In this document: positions 16,620-24,612 of the stretch, piece after piece
Position numbering within the stretch: the first letter of the stretch is position 1
How the letters are laid out: each line of letters opens with the position of its first letter
From: Photorhabdus cinerea
Lineage (GTDB): Bacteria > Pseudomonadota > Gammaproteobacteria > Enterobacterales > Enterobacteriaceae
Direction: 5' to 3'
Length of the DNA stretch: 64,000 bases
NCBI RefSeq assembly: GCF_011189575.1
Contig: NZ_PUJW01000017.1
Coordinates: 1-64,000 of the forward strand
The notes under the pieces: model-generated
Told to the model about the DNA's origin: nothing
The model's database searches: none
What the model saw: the letters and a program-made list of their open reading frames with translations, nothing else
Position numbers and translations under genes: made by a program

Positions 16620-17173
16620 ATATACCTCTCAATTCAGAAATTAATTTGCTATGACTTATTACTGGATTAATAACCCCAGCAATATAATTTAGTATTTGTC
16701 ATCACCAATAACTAAATTATATATAATAATTTCCTTTCACATTTGTTATTATTAAATACTAAAAAAACTTAACGAAATTTTATAAAATCATTACACCTCC
16801 CCACTATTTACGCGAGACAAAATTAAAACCACTTATCGTTAAGATATTATACAAAAAATTCAATTTGTAAATAAATTAAAATTACGAGGTCTATTTAATG
16901 TATCACAGAGCTTCATTAAATATAATTAACTATCAACCCAGTTAATATAAACTAACCGACACCATGTTATTTTCATATATTTTCATCACTCTCAATACAA
17001 TTATTTATATAATTTCACCAAGTAAATGCAGTTAGTATGAAAAACCGAGTATGACAATTATTCTGTTATTCATAGCTATATAACTCATAATTCATTGCCA
17101 AATAATAACTCTGCCACTAAATCATTTATCATATATTCTCAGCCCAATAGCCAAGAATATATGAAATAACAAC
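16620..17173. other. AT-rich gene-free stretch
   Basis: No ORF is supported. 16860-16950 is a diverged copy of 17696-17790 (CTTGTAAATAAATTAAAATTA, then TTTAATGTAT), so both YadA-like genes carry the same upstream DNA. It should contain the promoter of the YadA-like gene. Confidence 0.5.
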
Positions 17174-17300
17174 TATATCCTTCATCTTTCAAGTTGCTGC
17201 TTTGTTAGCTGCTTTCACTTACCCTAGTCACATAGTTATCTATGCTCCTGGGGATGCATTCACTTGCCACCGCGCTGCAATTTGAAATCTATTGGGTATA
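17174..17300. repeat. Dispersed ~125-bp palindromic-ended repeat, copy 2
   Basis: It runs from TATATCCTTCATCTTTCAAG to TTTGAAATCTATTGGGTATA, same orientation as copy 1, with the internal blocks GTCACATAGTTATCTATGCTCC and TCACTTGCCACCGC-like. It lies just past the end of the second YadA-like gene, as copy 1 lies just past the first. Confidence 0.85.
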
Positions 17301-17307
17301 ACTGGTA

Positions 17308-17686
17308 TTAATAATTCAATGCATCAAGAAGTCGTTTCTTCAATAATGCAACATCATCCACACTATTCTGAACCAATAGAGTAAGATTGGCTATATCATT
17401 TTCCAGAGATTCAATCTTCTCTGCCAATTCTTTATTCTTTGCATCCAATAATATATCAACTCTTGTCGATTCAGCATATAATTGCTGACCATTAACTGCC
17501 TCAGTACTGTGATTTGAAATATCCCCAGCGGCAACATGTATAATCTTACGCTCGTGGCCCGTTTTTCCTACAGAAACAACATTCGGTTTATTAGCAATAG
17601 AATCTGCACCTAAAGCGATAGAAGCCAAGCCTCTGGATACGGAATCAGCACCAATTGCAATGGGCTGATTCCGCCGACAATATTAG
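17308..17686 (-). pseudogene. N-terminally truncated second YadA-head-like gene
   Basis: The frame begins after a stop at about 17686 and reads RRNQPIAIGADSVSRGLASIALG, the neck (NVVSVGKTGHERKIIHVAAGDI), STEAVNGQQLY and a coiled coil ending LLDALNY. Compared with the 340-residue copy it lacks the N-terminus and nearly all head repeats. An internal GTG/ATG start could give ~106 residues, but a lone neck plus stalk is unlikely to work. Confidence 0.75.
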
Positions 17687-18023
17687 ATATAAATGCCAAC
17701 TTGTAAATAAATTAAAATTATTGGATTACATGGAATTTGATTTAATGTATTACCAAGCTTTATAGAATATATGTTCGATAAAGTTTATTACAACCAGTAA
17801 ATTAATTACCTGAATATTAATTTATTTTTATATAATCAACCTAAATTAATGATAAATTTAATAATAAATTACACATAACGATAATAAAATGATTTTCATA
17901 ATAGTTTAATAACCGTTATCCTTGCAACATACAACAATCCAAATCTCGTTTAAATATCCTGAGAACACTAAAACTCAATTTTCTTTTAGATAAGAAATAA
18001 AAGAGTTAATAAGAGTTGCATAA
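17687..18023. other. AT-rich gene-free stretch
   Basis: It contains the upstream homology shared with 16860-16950 and nothing else that I can identify. Confidence 0.5.
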
Positions 18024-18057
18024 TATAATAATATTTACTATAGTAAATATTATTATA
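18024..18057. promoter_or_regulatory. Perfect 34-bp palindrome, probable TA autoregulatory operator
   Basis: Two 17-base arms meet at 18040/18041 (TTTACTA / TAGTAAA at the centre) without a mismatch. The palindrome ends 22 bases before the toxin ATG, overlapping the expected promoter, which is typical for HigB/HigA-type autorepression by the antitoxin. Confidence 0.8.
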
Positions 18058-18079
18058 AAACCCAATCAGGCTCACAGAA

Positions 18080-18466
18080 ATGAGAATTTTTACTACCGAT
18101 GATTTCGCAGCCTTCATGGACGATAATTCACTAACTAGTGCTGATCTTTGCCAATCCGCTAAAGAAGTAATAAACGGACTAGTCGATGCCAATCTTGGTG
18201 GCAATCTATTCAAAAAAAGGATCGCCCTTGCAAGGACAGGGAAAAGTGGTAGCGCACGTTCTATCGTTGCATTCAGATATAATGATAAAATAATCTTTAT
18301 TGACGGCTGGCTAAAAAAAGACGTAGCAAAATCGGGAAAAGAAATTCCCGATAAACTGTTAAAAGTTTATAAGCTATTAGCCAAAGACTTTCTTAATATC
18401 AGTGATAAGAATCTTAAAGATAACTTATCGTCTGGTTTATTAATCGAGGTAACATGTAATGAATGA
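18080..18466 (+). CDS. HigB/RelE-superfamily toxin
   Basis: 128 residues of the RelE-like family whose toxin gene comes first. Recognisable are LFKKRIALARTGKSGSARSIVAFRYNDKIIFIDGWLKKD and the basic surface expected of a ribosome-dependent mRNA interferase. It overlaps the antitoxin gene by 8 bases and follows a long palindromic operator. RNase activity is inferred from the family. Confidence 0.85.
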   Translation: MRIFTTDDFAAFMDDNSLTSADLCQSAKEVINGLVDANLGGNLFKKRIALARTGKSGSARSIVAFRYNDKIIFIDGWLKKDVAKSGKEIPDKLLKVYKLLAKDFLNISDKNLKDNLSSGLLIEVTCNE

Positions 18467-18785
18467 TAACCGACTTATCAAAATGCAGAAAATGGCAGAG
18501 CGTTTTCACAAATCTGGCACAGTATCAAATATAACTATGCGAGAAATTAATGCATTGGTTAAAGAAGATAAAAACATAAACCACTCTTCATCCGATGTGA
18601 TGACTGGAGAACGCATAAAAAAAATTCGCGAATGTTATAATATCAGCCAAGGAGCCTTAGCCACCGCTATTAATATGTCCGCAAATAGTGTCCAAAAATG
18701 GGAAAGAGATGAAACACATCCTACAGGTGCTGCATTGAAACTTCTGATGATTATTGAGAAAAAAGGACTTGAAATACTCATGTAA
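18459..18785 (+). CDS. HTH antitoxin (HigA/NadS-like)
   Basis: 108 residues. A linker of about 45 residues (KMAERFHKSGTVSNITMREINALV) is followed by an XRE helix-turn-helix (TGERIKKIRECYNISQGALATAINMSANSVQKWERDETHPTGAALKLL). It should neutralise the adjacent toxin and repress the operon through the palindrome upstream. Confidence 0.87.
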   Translation: MNDNRLIKMQKMAERFHKSGTVSNITMREINALVKEDKNINHSSSDVMTGERIKKIRECYNISQGALATAINMSANSVQKWERDETHPTGAALKLLMIIEKKGLEILM

Positions 18786-18810
18786 GTTACCGATTTATTT
18801 ACTGAACGAG

Positions 18811-18850
18811 CGGATAAGACATCGGCATAATTTAGTGGCTTATCCGTTTT
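18811..18850. terminator. Shared terminator between the TA pair and btuR-like gene
   Basis: CGGATAAG and CTTATCCG form a perfect 8-bp stem with a 20-base loop, followed by TTTTAT on the plus strand. It overlaps the last codon of the convergent btuR-like gene and may serve both. Confidence 0.65.
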
Positions 18851-19430
18851 ATAAAAGCCTGCCTGAGCTTTCTACCTCGGTGAAAACATATTTTACGGAT
18901 CGCATTTCACTAACAGTATCGGCCAGTTCAATTAATGCAAGATGGCAATCTCGTCCGGTAATGATCACCGTCTGATTGATTGGCCGTTGGTTTAATGCCT
19001 TGATAACTTCATCAGGTGATAAATAACCATTACTTATCATATAAGTCAGTTCACCAAGCACCACTAATGATAACGTAGGATCATGCATCATACGCAACGC
19101 ATGTTGCCAAACCCCAGTAGCAGCAATATCCTTGGTACGATTTTTCGCCTCTCCAGACAAGTCCACCGATATTAGCTGAAATTCAACTCCATACAGCTGC
19201 AACAAAGCACGCTCACCGGCTGACCATTCTCCCTCAATAAACTGGACAACCCCAGCTTTTAATCCATGACCCAACGCTCGCGTAACCGTCCCCATTGCAG
19301 CGGTTGTTCTTCCTTCGCCATTGCCGGTATAGACGATCACAATCCCTCTATTTTCCTGAGCGGCTGCAACCTGTGCCATAAATCGCTCTTTTTGCCGCTG
19401 TTTTCTCTGTTTGTACCGCTCCTCACTCAT
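18849..19430 (-). CDS. btuR: Corrinoid adenosyltransferase (BtuR/CobO family) with altered ATP site
   Basis: 193 residues, collinear with E. coli BtuR, which transfers the 5'-deoxyadenosyl group of ATP to cob(I)alamin. The frame is intact but key positions differ. The P-loop reads GNGEGRTTAA where the family has GNGKGKTTAA (Lys to Arg). The Walker-B-like LLDELTYM reads VLGELTYM (Asp to Gly). The corrinoid-side FTWDTQN segment is replaced by VDLSGEAKN. It overlaps the next gene by 8 bases. It may be a weak or repurposed paralogue, or a decaying one, with a canonical enzyme elsewhere. Confidence 0.85.
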   Translation of the reverse strand: MSEERYKQRKQRQKERFMAQVAAAQENRGIVIVYTGNGEGRTTAAMGTVTRALGHGLKAGVVQFIEGEWSAGERALLQLYGVEFQLISVDLSGEAKNRTKDIAATGVWQHALRMMHDPTLSLVVLGELTYMISNGYLSPDEVIKALNQRPINQTVIITGRDCHLALIELADTVSEMRSVKYVFTEVESSGRLL

Positions 19431-20127
19431 TTGTGCCTCCAGTATGTATCAGTAAAGAACAACTGTCTGTTTTGTTTGTATTGGCTGGAGATGATTCAGA
19501 GAGCAATGTTTCTACCACACGATCAACTTGTTGACGATCTTGACTGATCAACGATTGCATTAATGGTTCACTAGTAAAAAACCGCTCCCAAAAGTAACGA
19601 CGGGCTGCCAAATTATCAAAATGCTGTTTTACCCGCTGACGGAGTGCCCCACCGTAAGCAGCCAAACGCCCAAGATGTATCGGTAACAGCCGTTCCAGTT
19701 TTTCACGCAATAACCTGACCAGCACCGGTGCATTACCACCGGAGGAGATAGCAATCACCAGTGGCGAGCGATCAATGACTGACGGTGTGATAAAACTGGC
19801 TTGCTGTGGTTCATCCACCACATTACAAAAGATACGGCGCTCCGTCGCACAATCACTAACATAACGATTAACGGCTGCATCATTGGTTGCGGCAATAACC
19901 AACCAGCAAAGATCAAGCCAACGAGGCTCAAACTCACCGTAAATCAGTGTTACCTGGCCAGCAGCATCCCAGATATGGAATTGTGAGGTGAATTCCCGTG
20001 CGTTAACCAGTAGATGGGCGCCAGCCTCTAATAACAGACGCGCCTTACGTTCGGCCACCTGCCCTCCCCCAACCAGCAGACAAGTTTTATCCCGGATTTG
20101 ACAAAATATCGGCAAATAATCCAACAT
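19423..20127 (-). CDS. Precorrin-2 dehydrogenase / ferrochelatase domain (CysG N-terminal half)
   Basis: 234 residues matching the N-terminal half of CysG. It starts MLDYLPIFCQIRDK with a Rossmann motif LLVGGGQVAERKARLLLEAGA, then FCNVVDEPQQASFITPSVIDRSPLVIAISSGG. It should oxidise precorrin-2 to sirohydrochlorin, feeding cobalt insertion by CbiK (or iron for siroheme). The start at 20127 is preferred because GAGGGAGGG precedes it and the frame upstream runs into pduX. The methyltransferase half of CysG is a separate gene here (22103-22888). Confidence 0.9.
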   Translation of the reverse strand: MLDYLPIFCQIRDKTCLLVGGGQVAERKARLLLEAGAHLLVNAREFTSQFHIWDAAGQVTLIYGEFEPRWLDLCWLVIAATNDAAVNRYVSDCATERRIFCNVVDEPQQASFITPSVIDRSPLVIAISSGGNAPVLVRLLREKLERLLPIHLGRLAAYGGALRQRVKQHFDNLAARRYFWERFFTSEPLMQSLISQDRQQVDRVVETLLSESSPANTNKTDSCSLLIHTGGTNE

Positions 20128-20144
20128 GTTCCCTCCCTCTACAG

Positions 20145-21005
20145 TTAACGCACACCACCCGGTATCATACTCAACAAATGCTGACGTGGATAAAAACGGG
20201 TGATGTCCCGGTGCTTTAACCACCAGCACAAGTACTCAACATCATGATGATGGCGATCACACAATAACCCGACAACACTGCCACTATGAGCAACATTCAG
20301 CCCGTAAATACCACTCAGTTCTACCAGTGCCAGCAAACTATCAAATGCCGGTTTTACCAACAGCTTTTGACTAGCTTGTGCGCTGAGTGTTGTGGCTTCC
20401 CCCAATCGCCAGCAATCACGTGTAGCAACGGCCTTACAGAATAGTTTCCAAGCATACTCTAGCACCGCGGCATTCTCCAGTAATGTTGGATGGCGATCTA
20501 AACGGTGATAATCAGCAGTGATCAACGTTTCCGGGCTTTCCAATAACAGAATATCTACAGGTGGCTGCCAGTGACATGAAATTTGAGTGGCGCCCGTTTG
20601 ATGATCGAACAAAGTAAGCTGTCTGAACAGCGTACTATCGGTAGGCTCCAATTGGACACAAAAGCCAGCAAGTGTCGTTTCATCAAGGGTTTTACCCAGA
20701 TAACGAGCTGTCGCCAGAGCCGTAGCGGCAATATCAGCGGTACTACTTGCTAACCCTTTTGCCACTGGAATCGTAGAAGTCAAAGAGATACGTAAACCTC
20801 GTGCCATTTCCATCGGCAAGTCAAAATACGCCAGTACAGCTTTCATCACTTGGCGCATACGAGGGCGCTCACGTTTTTCCGGTACACCATCTGTAATAGA
20901 AACCTCACTGAACCAATTCACTGGACAGGAGATCAACTTCTCACCACCAAGAATCCATCCTTGGATCAGCTCACCACACGATGCCGGACAGCGTGCTTCA
21001 GCCAT
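20145..21005 (-). CDS. pduX: L-threonine kinase PduX
   Basis: 286 residues of the GHMP kinase family: N-terminal CPASCGELIQGWILGGEKLISCPVNWFS and the ATP-binding PVAKGLASSTADIAATALATARYLG. It makes O-phospho-L-threonine, which CobD decarboxylates to the aminopropanol arm of cobalamin. The start at 21005 (MAEARCPASC) matches the family, and its ATG overlaps the cobD stop by 8 bases. The longer upstream frame runs through cobD. Confidence 0.9.
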   Translation of the reverse strand: MAEARCPASCGELIQGWILGGEKLISCPVNWFSEVSITDGVPEKRERPRMRQVMKAVLAYFDLPMEMARGLRISLTSTIPVAKGLASSTADIAATALATARYLGKTLDETTLAGFCVQLEPTDSTLFRQLTLFDHQTGATQISCHWQPPVDILLLESPETLITADYHRLDRHPTLLENAAVLEYAWKLFCKAVATRDCWRLGEATTLSAQASQKLLVKPAFDSLLALVELSGIYGLNVAHSGSVVGLLCDRHHHDVEYLCWWLKHRDITRFYPRQHLLSMIPGGVR

Positions 21006-22071
21006 AACCCAATACCTGACGTAACGCCGATACCAGACGATGGTTATCATGCTCACTCTTTATAGCGACCCGGTAATGAGCAGCACTCAAGCCCGGATAA
21101 TTAGCGCAATGACGGATAAGTATTCGATGTTTCAGCAACGCTTGCTGAAGATCGATTTCCGGGTGCAGACAGCGCAGGAAAATGTAATTAGCCGCGGGAG
21201 GCCAAACGCACAATTCCGGTAACGCGGCCAGTGCTTGATAGAGCCAACGTTGCTGCTGTGCCAGCCAACAGTGTGTTGCCTGAATGTAAGCTTTATCATT
21301 GAGAATGATTTCACCGGCCAATGCCGCAAAAGCATTAATTGTCCATGGCTCCCGCCAATGCTTCATTTCTCGGATACCCCCCACATCACTACTAACCAGA
21401 TAACCAAGGCGTAGCCCCGGGATGGCAAAAAACTTGGTTAATGAACGCAGAATATAGAGACGGGGAAAATCAGCTATCTGAGGAATAAATCCGGTGACAT
21501 CCGGGAGAAAATCGATAAACGCCTCATCGACAATCAGCGCAATATTATGTTGACGGCAACGTTCAAATACCGCCTGCAATAACGCAGTATCTGGCATCAA
21601 ACTGGTTGGATTATTGGGTGTAGCAAGAAACAGACAATCAGGGCGACAGCTCTCCAATTCCACCAGCAAACGCTTATCAGGTTGATAACCATCTGCTTCA
21701 CTCATCACATAATCATTAATCTGGCAATCAACCCGCTGCAAGGCTCTCCGGTATTCAGCAAATCCCGGTATTAATAGCATGGCCCGGCGCGGCTTAAGAT
21801 AATTCACCACAGCGTAAATTAATTCGGTAGCACCATTACCTGCTATCAGGTTTTCGGTAGTGCAATGATGAACCTGTGCCAACGCTGCATGTAATCGGCG
21901 ATATTTTGTATCAGGATAACGCTCTGCGCGCTGCAACTGGTCGATAATGGCCGTTTTCAAGGATTCCGGCATGCCCAACGGGTTAATATTAGCGCTGAAA
22001 TCCGTAATTTCTTCCGCTGTAACACCGATTTTCAGCGCCATTTCCAGCACATTACCGCCATGTTCGCTCAT
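20998..22071 (-). CDS. cobD: L-threonine-O-3-phosphate decarboxylase CobD
   Basis: 357 residues, a PLP-dependent aminotransferase-fold enzyme: HGGNVLEMALKIG near the start, DFSANINPLGMP, IAGNGATELIYAV, LATPNNPTSL, the DEAFIDFLPD aspartate and RSLTKFFAIPGLRLGY with the PLP lysine. It yields (R)-1-amino-2-propanol O-2-phosphate for CbiB. It lies between SUMT and pduX in one minus-strand unit. Confidence 0.95.
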   Translation of the reverse strand: MSEHGGNVLEMALKIGVTAEEITDFSANINPLGMPESLKTAIIDQLQRAERYPDTKYRRLHAALAQVHHCTTENLIAGNGATELIYAVVNYLKPRRAMLLIPGFAEYRRALQRVDCQINDYVMSEADGYQPDKRLLVELESCRPDCLFLATPNNPTSLMPDTALLQAVFERCRQHNIALIVDEAFIDFLPDVTGFIPQIADFPRLYILRSLTKFFAIPGLRLGYLVSSDVGGIREMKHWREPWTINAFAALAGEIILNDKAYIQATHCWLAQQQRWLYQALAALPELCVWPPAANYIFLRCLHPEIDLQQALLKHRILIRHCANYPGLSAAHYRVAIKSEHDNHRLVSALRQVLGYG

Positions 22072-22102
22072 CGAATACCCTATCCAGAAATTAAATAGAA
22101 AA

Positions 22103-22888
22103 TCAGAGTGCCATCAGTGATGGGACGGAAGCCAGTAACAAACGATCCCGGCTAAAAGCCAATTTTTCCCGTAGACGCACCACATCACCAATAACAATCA
22201 ATGCCGGAGCAGTCAATCCTTGGGCCGCTACCTGCTGCGCCAGTGTCATTAACGTCGCGCTGGCAACCTGCTGTTGCTGATGGCTGGCATACATCACAAC
22301 CGCCGCCGGGGTTGTCGGCGCTTTACCGCCTGCAATAAGTTGTTCACAAATGCTTGCCAGTTGAGTCATCCCCATCAAAATCACCAGCGTACCTTCTAGC
22401 TTTGCCAGCGTCGCCCAATCTTGCGGTTCATTTCCTTGACGCAAGTGACCAGTAATGACGTGAAAACCCGAAGCATAATCACGATGGGTAACTGGAATCC
22501 CCGCACAAGCCAGACCGCCAATTGATGAACTGATGCCCGGTACAACTTCAAAAGGGATCTTCGCCAGTGCCAGCGCTTCGGCCTCTTCACCACCACGACC
22601 AAACACATAAGGATCGCCCCCTTTCAACCGGACGACATTTAATCCTTGTTGCGCGCACTCCACCAGTATCTGGTTAATTTGCCGTTGCGGCACTGGATGA
22701 TAATTCGGCGTTTTACCGACATTAATCATCTTACAACCGTCAGGTGCTTCCGATAACAGATCTGAGCTGACTAGCCGATCATACACCAGCGCATCAGCCT
22801 GACGGATACAATGCAATCCTCTGACAGTAATCAGCGCCGCATCACCCGGACCAGCACCTACCAACCAAACTTTTCCGCTATTTATCAT
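22103..22888 (-). CDS. cobA: Uroporphyrinogen-III C-methyltransferase (SUMT)
   Basis: 261 residues. VWLVGAGPGDAALITVRG, VRLKGGDPYVFGRGGEE and VPGISSSIGGLACAGIPVTHRDYA are the signature blocks of SUMT. It methylates uroporphyrinogen III at C2 and C7 to precorrin-2, the entry to the corrin pathway. It is the first gene of the five-gene minus-strand unit 22888-18849 and divergent from eutA. Confidence 0.95.
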   Translation of the reverse strand: MINSGKVWLVGAGPGDAALITVRGLHCIRQADALVYDRLVSSDLLSEAPDGCKMINVGKTPNYHPVPQRQINQILVECAQQGLNVVRLKGGDPYVFGRGGEEAEALALAKIPFEVVPGISSSIGGLACAGIPVTHRDYASGFHVITGHLRQGNEPQDWATLAKLEGTLVILMGMTQLASICEQLIAGGKAPTTPAAVVMYASHQQQQVASATLMTLAQQVAAQGLTAPALIVIGDVVRLREKLAFSRDRLLLASVPSLMAL

Positions 22889-23188
22889 TTTTCTTACTCC
22901 GTAACGAAAGTCTGTTGGAAGATATATTACTGATAGCCAGCGACACGATATGGTGTGAGATCAATAATTCTTCACTTTTGTTAATGACAGTATGTCCAGC
23001 ACATTATGGCTTTATCTGCTTGTTTCTCCTGATAACTTGGCCCGGTAGTTTGCACCTACATCGTTTTCATTATAATGCCTAATGTTTTTGTGATTTTAGT
23101 TGTCTTTTTGACCAAATTGCTGGCATTTAATACTGATTCATAAAAAAAAATGCCAACATACGCCTTATTACAGACAGAGGGCGTAGTT
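22889..23188. promoter_or_regulatory. Divergent promoter region between SUMT and eutA
   Basis: About 300 bases without a gene between two divergently transcribed units, so it must hold both promoters. I see no riboswitch and no clear operator. A TTGACC at about 23107 could be the -35 of eutA, but the -10 is poor. Confidence 0.45.
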
Positions 23189-24601
23189 ATGGAAGCCAAG
23201 GAATTATTTAGTGTCGGTATTGACATCGGCACCACCACTACACAGGTGATCTTTTCGCGTCTGTCGCTGGTGAACCTTGCAACAGTATCACAAGTACCGC
23301 GCTATGAATTTGTTCGCCGCGAGATCATCTGGCAAAGCCCGGTGTTATTTACTCCCGTAGACTTTGCCGGGCAATTGCGCGAAGACGAGTTACTTGGTTT
23401 GATTCAGGAACAATATCGAGCAGCAGGGATCGATCCAGAGAATATCGATTCCGGTGCCGTGATCATTACCGGTGAAACCGCTAAAACATGCAATGCACGC
23501 CCTGCGATCATGACACTGGCACAGAAACTGGGAGATTTTGTTGTAGCAACAGCGGGGCCGCATTTGGAATCAGTGATTGCCGGTTTTGGTTCTGGTGCTC
23601 AGGCGTTGTCACAACAGAAAATGGCTAAAGTGCTCAACATTGACATTGGCGGCGGCACAGCGAACTACGCTTTATTCGATGCTGGCCGATTGGTTGCCTC
23701 TGCTTGTTTAAATGTCGGTGGCCGCTTATTAGAAACCAACCCACAAGGAAAAGTTTTACGAGCACATCCGCCCGGAACACGGATTGTTCATTCACTGTTT
23801 GGTGAAAACACAGATGTTCAACATCTGACAGCCACGCAATTGCAACAGGTTACTGAACGAATGTCACAGTTGCTGTGGGAAGTCGCCATCGGGCATCTCA
23901 CACCGCTGGCAAAACAATTACTGATGACAGAACCACTACCAGACTGTGGTGAACTCTATGCTGTCACTCTCTCCGGTGGCGTAGGTGAATGTTATCGTGA
24001 AACATCAGACAATGATCCATTCCGTTTTCACGATCTGGGGCCGCTATTAGCGCATGCTATTCATCGTGACAATGATTTCGCCAAACTGCCATTGCAAGTA
24101 CCAAAACAAACCGTGCGCGCCACCGTGATTGGCGCCGGCGCTCATACATTATCGCTATCCGGTAGTACCATCTGGCTCGATACACTGTCGCTACCACTGT
24201 GCAACATTCCCGTCGTCCATTTTGAAGCAGAAACCGCTGAATCACTGGTAGAAAACTGGTTACACGCGCTGGCACAAATGGATCTCAATGCCGAACAAGA
24301 TCTGTATGCATTAGCTCTGCCCGATGCCCTGCCGGTAAATTATGCCGCCGTACAGACCTGTATCACGGCTTTACAGAATTTTGCCACACGCTATCCCTCT
24401 TCTCATCCGCTGCTGATCGTTGCCCGCCAGGATTTCGGCAAAGCACTGGGTATGCTGCTACATCCCTTGATAAAAGGCCGGCAACTGGCGGTTATAGACG
24501 AAGTTATCACCCGCACCGGAGATTATATCGACATTGGAACTCCCCTATTTGGTGGCACTGTCGTTCCCGTCACCATCAAATCATTAGCTTTTCCTTCCTG
24601 A
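23189..24601 (+). CDS. eutA: Ethanolamine ammonia-lyase reactivase EutA
   Basis: 470 residues in the actin/Hsp70-type ATPase fold: VGIDIGTTTTQVIFSRL (phosphate 1), VLNIDIGGGTANYALFDAGRL (phosphate 2) and the LSGGVGE and VIGAGAHTLSLSGSTIW regions. It releases damaged cobalamin from EutBC in an ATP-dependent way. The start at 23189 (MEAKELFS) is preferred over the ATG 13 codons earlier because a GAGGG lies about 9 bases upstream and the resulting length matches the family (~467). Confidence 0.93.
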   Translation: MEAKELFSVGIDIGTTTTQVIFSRLSLVNLATVSQVPRYEFVRREIIWQSPVLFTPVDFAGQLREDELLGLIQEQYRAAGIDPENIDSGAVIITGETAKTCNARPAIMTLAQKLGDFVVATAGPHLESVIAGFGSGAQALSQQKMAKVLNIDIGGGTANYALFDAGRLVASACLNVGGRLLETNPQGKVLRAHPPGTRIVHSLFGENTDVQHLTATQLQQVTERMSQLLWEVAIGHLTPLAKQLLMTEPLPDCGELYAVTLSGGVGECYRETSDNDPFRFHDLGPLLAHAIHRDNDFAKLPLQVPKQTVRATVIGAGAHTLSLSGSTIWLDTLSLPLCNIPVVHFEAETAESLVENWLHALAQMDLNAEQDLYALALPDALPVNYAAVQTCITALQNFATRYPSSHPLLIVARQDFGKALGMLLHPLIKGRQLAVIDEVITRTGDYIDIGTPLFGGTVVPVTIKSLAFPS

Positions 24602-24612
24602 GAGAGCGAAAT

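Noticed and set aside
16873..17170. Coding sequence in the AT-rich gap
   Set aside because: All frames are broken by frequent stops and there is no homology that I can see.
18754..18975. Plus-strand frame overlapping the antitoxin end and btuR-like gene
   Set aside because: It spans a terminator and runs antisense to a recognised gene.
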